Below are positions 33,901 to 41,598 of a stretch of DNA of 64,000 nt, in pieces (the first letter of the stretch is position 1; each line of letters begins with the position of its first letter). The stretch comes from DHVE2 group archaeon. Its GTDB lineage: Archaea > Thermoplasmatota > Thermoplasmata > Thermoplasmatales > Aciduliprofundaceae. The position numbers and the translations under genes are program-made. A model generated the notes under the pieces. That model had not been told where the DNA came from and ran no database searches. It saw nothing but the letters and a program-made list of their open reading frames with translations. The stretch is from contig JALWRZ010000012.1 in assembly GCA_026993785.1 (NCBI GenBank), forward strand, positions 61,817 through 125,816, written 5' to 3'.

Positions 33901-34313
33901 ATGGGATGTAGCGCAGCATTGGCCTTGAGCTTCTCTATGGTGGCGTTAATTATACGTATCGCCTTTCTTGTGGCTGCCTCTGGGTTATCCTCATGGGGCC
34001 AGGCAGCCCACTCTCGTATATTTGCAATCTCCACACGATAGGGATTCAAACCCGCTCGGGCAGCGGCATTGCGCATGGTCCTCTCATGCAGTGTCGGGGA
34101 GCAATTGGCAACCACAACCCCATCGAGATTGTATTTTTTAATGGAATCCTCAATAAGTTTCTGGCCTGGCTGTGAGCACATGAAAACGTAGGTTGTGGAA
34201 AATGCCACATCCTCCCTCTTTCCAATCTCCTCAGCGACGCGTTTAACATCCACAGTACCTGCAATATTGCGACCACAATGACAGATAAACACACCTATTC
34301 TTTTCATAGCCAT
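30996..34313 (-). CDS. hdrA: HdrA with an inserted NfnB/GltD-like NADPH-dependent module
   Basis: 1105 residues, far longer than the roughly 650 usual for HdrA. Residues 1-290 are HdrA-like: CHCG near 11, FAD motif VIGGGVAG at 148-155, and CTGCGECAKVCP at 246-257. Residues about 293-760 match a GltD/NfnB unit: PCNAACP and GRICTHPCEDAC iron-sulfur motifs, FAD loop IIGAGAAG near 390, NADPH loop VIGGGNSAVDAAR near 518, FAAGDA at 652, then CLGCGGC. Residues 770-1105 return to HdrA with HCVGSRD, YCSRICC and two ferredoxin motifs (CAGCGRCKDQC, CEGCGACSANCP). The fusion could let NADPH feed an Hdr flavin. It overlaps the hdrB end; AAGGAGGTG precedes the ATG. Confidence 0.93.
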   Translation of the reverse strand: MAMKRIGVFICHCGRNIAGTVDVKRVAEEIGKREDVAFSTTYVFMCSQPGQKLIEDSIKKYNLDGVVVANCSPTLHERTMRNAAARAGLNPYRVEIANIREWAAWPHEDNPEAATRKAIRIINATIEKLKANAALHPIEVPVIKRALVIGGGVAGMQAALDLADAGIETVVVEKNPSLGGNMIRLSETFPTLDCPQCILTPKMNDVGSHPNIKLYTYSEVEEVEGYLGNFKVKIRKKSPYIDWNKCTGCGECAKVCPTVLPSDFDLKMATRKATHIPFEQAVPFKYTITRYGVPPCNAACPLHLNAQGYVAAAKAGRFDRAIEVVWENLPFAGIAGRICTHPCEDACSRRFVDKPVGIREIKRFVADWAEKNQKRYVLHVEGEKDKSVAIIGAGAAGLMAAHDLRKKGYKVTVYDKLPVIGGMLAVGIPPYRLPQEVIDREVQPLIDAGVKFVLNYEVNEKNFEEIRKKHDAVIIAIGTHKERHLNIPGEEKALHALEFLRKVNLGEKMDLKGKKVVVIGGGNSAVDAARTALRLGADVTIAYRRVREMMPAIPEEVDDAEEEGVKFKFLVSPAEIKDGTIKLEKMKLGEKDESGRRRPIPTGEYEEMPADLVILAVGEIPDASFAEKLGIEVERNRIKTDEYLRTSLDGVFAAGDAVTGAWDWVHAAAYGRWAAKNVMHYLEGEEMEEVKIEWKSNLRGFPELAYPAGRHDTMKLDLKERVSTFKEFNLGYSDEDVVDEAKRCLGCGGCAQCGLCLEVCDVNAIDLTMKDEIVEEDVGAIIVATGFEVMPPEAFPELGGKYPDVLNALQFERLLAPSGPTAGIPRRPSDGKVPESIAFVHCVGSRDPQNGVPYCSRICCMYTIKQAMLVKHALPNTAVYDFYIDIRSNGKGYEEFYHRAKEEYGVNFIRGKVSKVYKVGDKYRVQGVDTLTGRIVEVDVDMVVLATAAKGSEGVKELAKKLRIPYDEWGWLKETHLKLKPLETPVGGVFIAGAAQFVKDITDSVSQGSGAAAKAMALLSKPQLEKEPLLARVDPEICAGCGRCKDQCAYGAISIDPVRHVAVVNEALCEGCGACSANCPTTAIQVVNFKKGQIIRAVDVLAEVF

Positions 34314-35194
34314 GGGGCAAGCACCTCCTTCGGGGAAATGTAATGGCGATCAAAATGAAGTACATCATCGCCCTTCAATCCAAAGGCAATCGCCATTAAC
34401 TGCGTGAAATACACTATGGGCATATGCTCAAAATCATTGTGTTTTTGCTTTGCTATCTCCTGCCTCCTATCTAAATTGAAGAAACAGAGAGGGCATGACG
34501 TGGCAATAACATCCGCACCCACATCTCTGGCAACGGAAACCAGTTTGTATGTTCTCTCCGCCACGAATTCTCTTTTATCCACCGTATGATATGAGCCGCA
34601 GCACTCGTTCTTGAGGGGATAATCCACAACTTCTGCACCCAAAATTTCAAGCAATTCTTCCATTATGTGAGGGTCCTCTCGATCATCGATTGCCACCTCA
34701 TCGGGGCGGAGAAGAAGGCATCCATAATAGGGGGCCACTTTAAGTCCTTTCAGAGGATTATTCACCTTCTCAGCAATGTTATCGAATCCATATTCCTTTA
34801 GAAATTGAAGATAGTGCTGCACATTGATATTTCCCTCATAATCTGGCTCTTCATCCATAAAAAGGTCCAAAGTTTTAAGTTTGTCGCGATTTCTCATTAC
34901 ATCGATATGCGCCCTCCGCAAATTATTGTAGCACATTGAGCATACTGCAATGAGACGATTGTCCCCTATCTCCTTGCCGTATTCCTGCGCCTTAATAAGA
35001 TTGCGAACATTGGCGATGGTGAACTTTACGCTATCCTGCGCGAGTCCATAGACAGCACCGCAGCAGGTCCATCCAGGTAGCTCGATAAATTCATAACCCA
35101 GTTCTCTGGCCGTGGCAAGGGTGCTATCTTCCAAATTTTTTGCTACACCCTTCAACGTGCACCCAGGGTAGTACATGATTTTCTTCAAGGCCAT
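34304..35194 (-). CDS. hdrB: Heterodisulfide reductase subunit B-like (two CCG domains)
   Basis: 296 residues with two canonical CCG domains. The first has PGCTL, TCCGA and CSMC; the second has YGCLL, ECCGSYH and CPLC. In HdrB these hold two noncubane [4Fe-4S] clusters that reduce a disulfide. The full cysteine set is kept, unlike the CCG-like gene at 23649. The substrate in a probable non-methanogen is unknown; related HdrABC sets act on thiols or pass electrons to other partners. It starts 9 nt after hdrC and overlaps hdrA. Confidence 0.95.
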   Translation of the reverse strand: MALKKIMYYPGCTLKGVAKNLEDSTLATARELGYEFIELPGWTCCGAVYGLAQDSVKFTIANVRNLIKAQEYGKEIGDNRLIAVCSMCYNNLRRAHIDVMRNRDKLKTLDLFMDEEPDYEGNINVQHYLQFLKEYGFDNIAEKVNNPLKGLKVAPYYGCLLLRPDEVAIDDREDPHIMEELLEILGAEVVDYPLKNECCGSYHTVDKREFVAERTYKLVSVARDVGADVIATSCPLCFFNLDRRQEIAKQKHNDFEHMPIVYFTQLMAIAFGLKGDDVLHFDRHYISPKEVLAPWL

Positions 35195-35203
35195 TCTTTC
35201 ACC

Positions 35204-35605
35204 TCACGGAGTGAATTTTCTAAAGTTGCTAACCAAGGCAATTGGAGGCAAAATATCCCTCTCATCCACCTTGTAGGGATCAACATAATCGTAATTCTTG
35301 CGAAGCTGCAGTTCGCGGATTGCTTCCATAACAGCAGCTAAATCAAGGCCCACGGGGCAGCGAACCGTGCAGGTGAAGCAGGCGGCGCAGATCCAGGGGG
35401 TTTTCGCTTTAAGAAGTGTGTCCACATCACCCTCCTGGAGAAACATGAAAACCTGATTGGGGAGAACATCCATAAACTCGGCCATGGGGCATCCTGAGGA
35501 GCAGCGCCCACATTGATAGCAGGAGAAAATATTCTGGCCACTTATCTCAATTATTTCCTGAACCCTCTCATCCTGATGCGGATCTTTTTTAATGGTATAT
35601 TTCAT
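35204..35605 (-). CDS. hdrC: Heterodisulfide reductase subunit C-like ferredoxin
   Basis: 133 residues from ATG 35605 (MKYTIKKDP), or 158 from ATG 35680. Two [4Fe-4S] motifs, CYQCGRCSSGCP and CAACFTCTVRCP, are the HdrC hallmark. Each ATG has a TATA-like element about 26 nt upstream (35627-35634 and 35701-35710), so either could be leaderless. I favour the shorter form because HdrC proteins normally begin close to the first cluster. It is first in the cluster and passes electrons between HdrA and HdrB. Confidence 0.9.
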   Translation of the reverse strand: MKYTIKKDPHQDERVQEIIEISGQNIFSCYQCGRCSSGCPMAEFMDVLPNQVFMFLQEGDVDTLLKAKTPWICAACFTCTVRCPVGLDLAAVMEAIRELQLRKNYDYVDPYKVDERDILPPIALVSNFRKFTP

Positions 35606-35626
35606 TTCTTTCACCAACCTTGGTGG

Positions 35627-35634
35627 TTTTATAT
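35627..35634 (-). promoter_or_regulatory. Proximal TATA box of the hdr cluster
   Basis: ATATAAAA centred about 26 nt before ATG 35605. If used, the hdr cluster message is leaderless at hdrC. Confidence 0.5.
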
Positions 35635-35700
35635 TCCAAAGTGGAATATCGAGAGATAAACCGTGAATAATGACATCCATATTAATATTTTCGGTGGAGC

Positions 35701-35710
35701 GTTTATTTAA
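35701..35710 (-). promoter_or_regulatory. Distal TATA-like element of the hdr cluster
   Basis: TTAAATAAAC centred about 26 nt before the upstream in-frame ATG 35680. The two elements may be alternative promoters giving two HdrC N-termini. Confidence 0.4.
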
Positions 35711-35807
35711 CTTATTTTTTTGCGTTTTTTATCACAAAATTTACGGCTTCTGAACAAAAAATTCTTCCAAATTTACAATTTTCGAAACGCGTTCTCCCAG
35801 GAGAAAC

Positions 35808-35817
35808 TACAAATAGA
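35808..35817 (+). promoter_or_regulatory. Weak TATA-like element before the asparaginase-family gene
   Basis: CTACAAATAG about 26 nt before ATG 35838, fitting a leaderless message; sequence match is poor. Confidence 0.3.
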
Positions 35818-35837
35818 GTTTTTAGCATTCCCCCAGC

Positions 35838-36662
35838 ATGAAAACCATCATTTTGCACGGTGGTGCATCCCATAGAAGTGAGCTTAGCAAAATTCTTGAA
35901 AAATATGCGAAGGAGGCCATCGAGGAGAATAGCGCCCTGGATGCGGTAGTCAAGGCAGTAGTTCTAATGGAGGACGACCCGGAGTTTAACGCGGGCACCG
36001 GTAGCAATATGCGTCTGGACGGTAGCATACAGATGGATGCAGCGGTTATGATTCCCGGTGATTTTGGCGGCGTTATAAATATAGAAGAGGTGAAGAACCC
36101 TGTGCTCGTTGCCAGGGATGTAATGCTCAAATCCCCCCATATGCTTCTGGCCGGCGATGGCGCGGTTAATTTTGCCAGGAAGATGGGGTATCCTACCTAT
36201 GATCCCTCCACAGAGAAAGCCAGAGAGAGAAGGGAAAAAGTTCTACAGAAGCTTAAATCTGGAGAGATTCCCGAGTACTATCACCCTCAATTTTTCAGGG
36301 AATTTCTGGGAGATACCGTTGGAGCTGTGGCAAGATTTGATGGAGAGTTTGCGGCAGCCGTATCAACGGGAGGAACAAGCCTTACCCTGCGGGGCAGGGT
36401 GGGCGATTCGCCCATCATAGGCTCCGGTATATATTGCGGTTCGCGAGGTGCCGTGGTGGCTACGGGAATAGGCGAAGAAATAATGAGAAGAATGCTTTCC
36501 ATAAGAATCTACGAGAGAATCGGAGAAGCACCTCTACAAAAAATCTGCAGGGAAGAAATAGAAAAATTCGGAAGCATACCGGTGGGTGTTATAGCCATCA
36601 CGGCTGAGGAAGAATGCGCTATGTCAAATCTCGCCATGCCCTATGCCCAAGTTACGAGGTAA
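35838..36662 (+). CDS. Type 2 L-asparaginase/isoaspartyl peptidase (Ntn hydrolase)
   Basis: 274 residues. The precursor self-cleaves before Thr160 in GDTVGAVA, the nucleophile of plant-type asparaginases. NAGTGSNM, MDAAVM and the second-chain motif GDSPIIGSGIYC are also present. It hydrolyses asparagine or beta-aspartyl peptides from damaged proteins. A little shorter than most family members (about 300). Stands alone between divergent hdr genes and coiled-coil genes. Confidence 0.92.
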   Translation: MKTIILHGGASHRSELSKILEKYAKEAIEENSALDAVVKAVVLMEDDPEFNAGTGSNMRLDGSIQMDAAVMIPGDFGGVINIEEVKNPVLVARDVMLKSPHMLLAGDGAVNFARKMGYPTYDPSTEKARERREKVLQKLKSGEIPEYYHPQFFREFLGDTVGAVARFDGEFAAAVSTGGTSLTLRGRVGDSPIIGSGIYCGSRGAVVATGIGEEIMRRMLSIRIYERIGEAPLQKICREEIEKFGSIPVGVIAITAEEECAMSNLAMPYAQVTR

Positions 36663-36674
36663 CAGGGCGGTAAA

Positions 36675-36680
36675 TTTAAA
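36675..36680 (+). promoter_or_regulatory. TATA box of the coiled-coil gene pair
   Basis: TTTAAA within AAATTTAAATT, centred 28 nt before ATG 36705; fits a leaderless message. Confidence 0.5.
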
Positions 36681-36704
36681 TTCTTTGCAATCATATTCAT
36701 ATCC

Positions 36705-37088
36705 ATGGCAAGTTTAGATGAACTCACTTCTGAGATTATAAAGATGAGAAAGATGTTAAGGAATATGGAGAAGAAGGTGGAGGCCATTAGAGAAAAGCAG
36801 CTTGAAATTGAAGAATTTCTTAATAAGCTGAAGGATATTTCCGAAACAATCGAAACCTTTCCGGTAAAGCTTAACACCACCACTTACCAGATAACCTCGC
36901 AGCTTGAGGAGAAGATGGAAAAAGTGGATAAAATCATAAAAGATAGGGTGGATGAAAGCCTATCGAAGCTCGATAGCTTGATGGAGATCAATAAGAGATT
37001 GGATACCTTTGAGGAGAACATGAGCGCGTACCTTGCAAAAATAAGGTACATGCTTATGGAGCTTGAAGATTCCGTGAGGAGGAGATAG
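36705..37088 (+). CDS. Coiled-coil protein, unknown (127 residues)
   Basis: Almost entirely helical with heptad repeats and no cysteine. Two coiled segments (about 5-50 and 65-120) are separated by a short Thr-rich stretch (LNTTTYQIT). No catalytic or membrane feature. Only 2 nt separate it from the next, longer coiled-coil gene, so the two proteins probably work together, perhaps as a heteromeric filament or scaffold (inference). Confidence 0.7.
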   Translation: MASLDELTSEIIKMRKMLRNMEKKVEAIREKQLEIEEFLNKLKDISETIETFPVKLNTTTYQITSQLEEKMEKVDKIIKDRVDESLSKLDSLMEINKRLDTFEENMSAYLAKIRYMLMELEDSVRRR

Positions 37089-37090
37089 AT

Positions 37091-38098
37091 ATGGTTAGCG
37101 CAAAAAAAGAGAGAGAAATAATAATAGATGTTCTAAGCTCTATAAGAGGCGCCATTCCGAGGGCATTGAAAAAGAGAGTACCCGATGCTGAAAAATATGT
37201 GGATATGGCCATTGGTATCGTGAAAGAATACGAGGATATGAAGGTCAGCATCGAGGAAAATACAAAGAAAATGGAGGAGAGTATAGAGATTCTCAAAAAG
37301 CTTAGCGATGTGGATGTAAAAAGAATAAGGGAAAGAGAAAACGACTTAGCTGCTAAGGAGAGGGATATACAGGCACTTCTCGAAAAGTTATCGGACATGG
37401 AGGCCAGAGTTCACAATGTGGAGAAAAGGGAGAACGATTTGGAGAAAAGAGCAGAGGAGCTAAATGCCCGAGAGGAGGCTCTTAAACAGAGAGAGGAAAG
37501 CTTAAACGAGCTTATAGAATCCTTTAAGAATATAGCAGCCACCTTGAACGATAAAGCTGAAAAACTTTCAACGTTGGTGGAAAAGATAGAGGAAGAAAGG
37601 GTAAGGTTAGAGGATCAAAGAAAGAACTTTGAGGAAGAGATCTCCAGGAGAGAGAAGGCACTGGAGAAGCTGAAGAACACCCTGGAATTAAGGGCCAGAG
37701 ATATAGAGAGAAGAGAGGAAGAGATGAACCGCTTCGAGATGAAGAAGTTCGAGCTAAGGAAAGAGCTGGAGGAGATGGAGAAGAGAAAGAGGGAGGAATT
37801 CACGGAATACGAGAAGAAACTGAAGGAATGGGAGAAGAAGCTCCTTGATAAAGAGAAGGAGCTCGCAGGATATGCCCGAATACTCAGTGAAAAAGAAGAG
37901 AAGCTTAATGCCTTGAAGATGAAAATGGAAGAAAAAGAGGAGACACTCAAGAGAAAGGAGAAGAAGCTGAAAGATTACGAGAAGATAATACAGGACCTTC
38001 AGGAAGAAATAAAATTCCTGAATCGCAGAATAGAAGAGCTTACATCACAGAAAGAGGAACTTCTAAAAGACCTGGCTAGTTTGAGGGCCCAGATCTAA
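37091..38098 (+). CDS. Long coiled-coil protein, unknown (335 residues)
   Basis: Residues 1-60 are a small mixed domain (SSIRGAIPRALKKRVPDAEKYVDMAIG). Residues 60-335 are one continuous, highly charged coiled coil rich in Glu, Lys and Arg with short repeats such as KREND, RREKALEK and EKEL. There are no ATPase ends, so it is not an SMC protein. No membrane segment. Composition-driven similarity to many coiled coils would be expected and should not be taken as function. Co-transcribed with the 127-residue protein. Confidence 0.7.
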   Translation: MVSAKKEREIIIDVLSSIRGAIPRALKKRVPDAEKYVDMAIGIVKEYEDMKVSIEENTKKMEESIEILKKLSDVDVKRIRERENDLAAKERDIQALLEKLSDMEARVHNVEKRENDLEKRAEELNAREEALKQREESLNELIESFKNIAATLNDKAEKLSTLVEKIEEERVRLEDQRKNFEEEISRREKALEKLKNTLELRARDIERREEEMNRFEMKKFELRKELEEMEKRKREEFTEYEKKLKEWEKKLLDKEKELAGYARILSEKEEKLNALKMKMEEKEETLKRKEKKLKDYEKIIQDLQEEIKFLNRRIEELTSQKEELLKDLASLRAQI

Positions 38099-38156
38099 TT
38101 TTCACCATTTTTCTTTCATATTGCCGCTCTTTTCTATTTCCCAGACACTATGGAGT

Positions 38157-39020
38157 TTATGCATAATCAGCCCTCTCAACCTGGAAGTAGTAATAGCCAC
38201 GTTTATCATCGTATCTAAGGTAGCCGGTAAGGGTGGTAAGAGGGGAGGTCTTTAAGCGGGTATAGCTCCATATTCTTATTGTGTAATTCCCATCCACAAG
38301 ATATCCGCTCACACGCAGAAATTTGGAGTAATTTAAAATCACAGCGTACACATGAATTCTCTTCCCCTCCCAATGGGATATCTCGCCAACGCTCACATTT
38401 TCATATTCTTCCGAGTTATAGACAAGGGATATCCTTTCCACATTCAGAATACCCTCTTTAACCACACCCACAAGATGAACCCTTCTCTCTCCATAATATT
38501 TCCAAGGCACATGGACCCAGGTGGTGTTTATCCCGTCGCTTATTCTTAAATAGTGATAATCCCTGTACTCTTTCACGTCCTGAATTTCTCCCCTTATCAC
38601 AAGCCGCATTCCCAAGAATGACTGAGGTGATGATAGCAAAGCTGAAAGGGGTAAAGTTTGAGCCCTGGCTATTACCTCCACATCTTTTTTATTTTCCACC
38701 AGAAGCTCCAATTCGCCACGATACGTGGTTATGATGCCACGGAGCCTGAGAATGCAACCTGGTTTTATATCCTCTTTAAAATTAAGGAATACCTCAAGGG
38801 TATAGTTTCCATCCTCCAGCGTTAAAAGGGTAGCCCTACTTAATTTTTGAACTTTAATTGCTATACCCGCCACTTCCACATAATCACCCACGAAATTTGC
38901 AGCTTCCTTCACCTCTATTTTTCTAGGAGTGATATTTATCCTCCAGGCATAGAGCAAAGATAGGAGCAGGATGATTAAAAGGATTAATGAAAGAATCCTC
39001 TTATCTATTTCTTTTCCCAT
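38157..39020 (-). CDS. Membrane-anchored protein with tandem OB-fold-like repeats
   Basis: 287 residues. Residues 8-26 are a single hydrophobic signal anchor. The remainder shows about three repeats of an OB-fold-like pattern: GDYVEVAGIAIKV...LLTLEDGNYTLEVFL, GMRLVIRGEIQDV...YLRISDGINTTWVHV and GKRIHVYAVILNY...YLVDGNYTIRIW. Such repeats occur in exported nucleic-acid- or sugar-binding proteins of archaea. Orientation is probably outside. A TATA element centred 26 nt before the ATG indicates a leaderless message. Divergent from mutS. Confidence 0.7.
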   Translation of the reverse strand: MGKEIDKRILSLILLIILLLSLLYAWRINITPRKIEVKEAANFVGDYVEVAGIAIKVQKLSRATLLTLEDGNYTLEVFLNFKEDIKPGCILRLRGIITTYRGELELLVENKKDVEVIARAQTLPLSALLSSPQSFLGMRLVIRGEIQDVKEYRDYHYLRISDGINTTWVHVPWKYYGERRVHLVGVVKEGILNVERISLVYNSEEYENVSVGEISHWEGKRIHVYAVILNYSKFLRVSGYLVDGNYTIRIWSYTRLKTSPLTTLTGYLRYDDKRGYYYFQVERADYA

Positions 39021-39040
39021 ATTCGCCTGATAGGATTTAC

Positions 39041-39071
39041 ATATTTAATCCTTAATCCAAAAGGATTTATA
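39041..39071. promoter_or_regulatory. Back-to-back TATA boxes for the OB-fold gene (-) and mutS (+)
   Basis: GATTAAATAT on the minus strand (39041-39050) lies 26 nt from ATG 39020. TTTATA (39066-39071) lies 26 nt from ATG 39095. Both genes therefore appear leaderless. Confidence 0.6.
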
Positions 39072-39094
39072 CAAGGCACTCTTAAGAGAGATGG

Positions 39095-41578
39095 ATGGCA
39101 ACCCCGCTGATGCGTCAGTATTACCGCATTAAGGCGAGATATCCCGACGCAATACTTTTCTTTCGTGTCGGCGACTTCTATGAAACCTTCGAGGACGATG
39201 CCAAGCTCGTATCCAAAGAGCTAAACATTGTGCTCACCAGGAGAAGCAAAGAAGAGCCGGTGCCCATGGCTGGCATACCCAACCATGCCCTGGACGCTTA
39301 CCTAGGAAGGCTGGTGAAGAAGGGATACAAGGTTGCCATCTGCGAGCAGCTTGAAGACCCTGCCAAGGCCAAGGGCCTGGTAAAGAGAGATGTGGTGCGC
39401 ATTGTAACTCCAGGCACCCTTATAGAGGATTCGCTGCTCAACGAGGATAACAATTTTCTTATGAGTGTGTTCTGTGGTGATGACAAATATGGATACGCCG
39501 CCCTGGATATTTCCACGGGTGAGTTCTTCGCAGGTGAGCTGGATCTGCAATCCCTCAAGGCGGAGATTCTCCGAATACAACCCTCCGAAATAATAGCGAG
39601 CTGTGATTTGAAAATTGATGCCCCGTTTAAGAAGATGGAAGCTCACTATTTTGAGGATTACGGAGAAGTCCTAAAATCCCATTTCGGCGTTGCTGAGCTC
39701 TCAGGCTTTGGACTCGGGACCCACGCACTTAAAGCGGCCGGTGGAGCTCTTAAATATGCGAAAGAGAACACTATGTCGGAGCTAAAAAATATCACCTCGC
39801 TTCAGGGTTACTTCGACGAGGATTACCTTATCCTTGATTCTACCACGCTTAAGAATCTCGAGGTTTTTCGAAATCTGTTGGGTGAGGAGAAATACACGCT
39901 GTATTCAACGATAAATAAATGCGCAACCTCCATGGGTGCCAGGCTCCTGAAGCGCTGGATGCAGAGACCTTTAAAGGATATCAAGGAGATAAATTTGAGA
40001 CTGGATGCGGTGGAGGAGCTCTACACAAAAGATTTTCTGAGGGAGGAGCTTCGGGAGGAGCTGCGAAAAATAAAGGATTTGGAGAGGATAGAAACTAGGA
40101 TTTCACTGGGTAAGGCATCTCCCCAGGATCTCATAGCTCTAAAAGAGAGCCTGATTCATGCCCAGGAGCTCAGAAAAAATTTTGAGACAAAGCTGCTCCG
40201 GGATGCTACTGCAAAAATAGGGGAGGATGTATCAAAAATAGTTGAGTTGGTGGAGAGAAGCATAGCGGGAAATTTTCCGGTGGGAGAGGGAGTTATAAAA
40301 GAGGGTTACAGTGAAGAGCTGGACTCTTTGCGTGAGATTTCCCGCGAAGCAAAGAGAATCATTGCCCACATAGAGGAAAAGGAGCGCCGCAGAACCGGAA
40401 TTAAGAATCTCAGAATTAGATACAACGACATCGTGGGATACTACATTGAGGTGAGCAAAGCACAGCTTTCCAAGGTGCCATCAGATTACAAGAGAAAGCA
40501 GACCCTGAAAAATTATGAAAGATTCATAACAGAGGAACTTAAGGAAATAGAATACAAGATTATGGGTGCCCGGGAGCAGATAATGGAGCTGGAGAAAAAG
40601 CTCTACGAGGATATATTGAAAAAGCTGGCGGAGTACGGACGAAGAATAAAAGAGATCGCGGCAGCTGTGGCAATTCTCGATGTTATCTCAACCCTAGCAA
40701 CAGTTGCCAAGGAGTACAACTACATCAGGCCCATTGTAGATGAAAGCATGGATATTGAAATAAGGAACGGCAGACATCCGGTAGTTGAGCTTTACACAGA
40801 ATTTGTGCCTAACGACACCTCCATAAACTCCGAGGCCAGATTCATCATCCTGACAGGTCCCAATATGGCGGGTAAGAGCACCTACATGAGACAGGTGGCA
40901 TTGATAGTAATTCTTGCTCAGATGGGGTCCTTCGTACCTGCAGACTATGCAAAAATAGGTATAGTGGATAGAATTTACACAAGAGTGGGGGCCAGCGATG
41001 ATATAACCAGAGGACGCAGCACCTTTATGGTGGAGATGGTTGAGCTTGCCAATATTCTTAACACCGCCACTGAGCGCTCATTGATTCTTCTGGACGAGAT
41101 TGGTCGCGGCACAAGCACCTACGATGGATTGGCCATAGCCTGGAGTATCACGGAGCATATACATAATGAGATAAAGGCGCGAACAATTTTTGCAACCCAT
41201 TATCATCATCTAATAGACCTGGAAAACATCCTGGAGCATGTGAGGAATTATCATATTGCCGTGAAAGAATCCCCGGATGGCCTGGTCTTCGTTAGAAAAG
41301 TGATGCCTGGAGGAATGAGCAAGAGCTACGGGATAGAGGTTGCCAGGCTCGCAGGCATCCCAAGTAAGGTTGTGGAAAGAGCCAAGGAGGTTCTGAATCT
41401 CATTGAGAAGGAGAATGCCATTGAGGTTAGAAGAAGCAGGAAAATTCTCCAAACTGTGCTCTTTGGTGGTGAGGATAATACCGAAGTTATTGAAGAGCTG
41501 AAAAAACTGGATATAATGAATATGACACCCCTGGAAGCTCTGAACAAGCTCAATGAATTGAAAAATAAACTAAAATAA
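39095..41578 (+). CDS. mutS: DNA mismatch repair protein MutS
   Basis: 827 residues with all MutS1 parts. The mismatch-recognition domain carries the Phe-x-Glu motif (GDFYETF near residue 31). Connector, lever and clamp regions follow. The ATPase domain has Walker [14 protein letters not shown] near residue 590, [16 protein letters not shown], and a helical end. MutS1 occurs in only part of the archaea and often traces to transfer from bacteria. No mutL is in the window. The downstream MFS gene is 20 nt away and may be read through. Confidence 0.96.
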   Translation: MATPLMRQYYRIKARYPDAILFFRVGDFYETFEDDAKLVSKELNIVLTRRSKEEPVPMAGIPNHALDAYLGRLVKKGYKVAICEQLEDPAKAKGLVKRDVVRIVTPGTLIEDSLLNEDNNFLMSVFCGDDKYGYAALDISTGEFFAGELDLQSLKAEILRIQPSEIIASCDLKIDAPFKKMEAHYFEDYGEVLKSHFGVAELSGFGLGTHALKAAGGALKYAKENTMSELKNITSLQGYFDEDYLILDSTTLKNLEVFRNLLGEEKYTLYSTINKCATSMGARLLKRWMQRPLKDIKEINLRLDAVEELYTKDFLREELREELRKIKDLERIETRISLGKASPQDLIALKESLIHAQELRKNFETKLLRDATAKIGEDVSKIVELVERSIAGNFPVGEGVIKEGYSEELDSLREISREAKRIIAHIEEKERRRTGIKNLRIRYNDIVGYYIEVSKAQLSKVPSDYKRKQTLKNYERFITEELKEIEYKIMGAREQIMELEKKLYEDILKKLAEYGRRIKEIAAAVAILDVISTLATVAKEYNYIRPIVDESMDIEIRNGRHPVVELYTEFVPNDTSINSEARFIILTGPNMAGKSTYMRQVALIVILAQMGSFVPADYAKIGIVDRIYTRVGASDDITRGRSTFMVEMVELANILNTATERSLILLDEIGRGTSTYDGLAIAWSITEHIHNEIKARTIFATHYHHLIDLENILEHVRNYHIAVKESPDGLVFVRKVMPGGMSKSYGIEVARLAGIPSKVVERAKEVLNLIEKENAIEVRRSRKILQTVLFGGEDNTEVIEELKKLDIMNMTPLEALNKLNELKNKLK

Positions 41579-41598
41579 GAGAGAAAAAATTAATAGCC

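Noticed and set aside
37615-37950. Ser/Phe-rich ORF opposite the long coiled-coil gene
   Set aside because: Mirror image of GAA/AAG-rich coiled-coil codons; no promoter or ribosome site.
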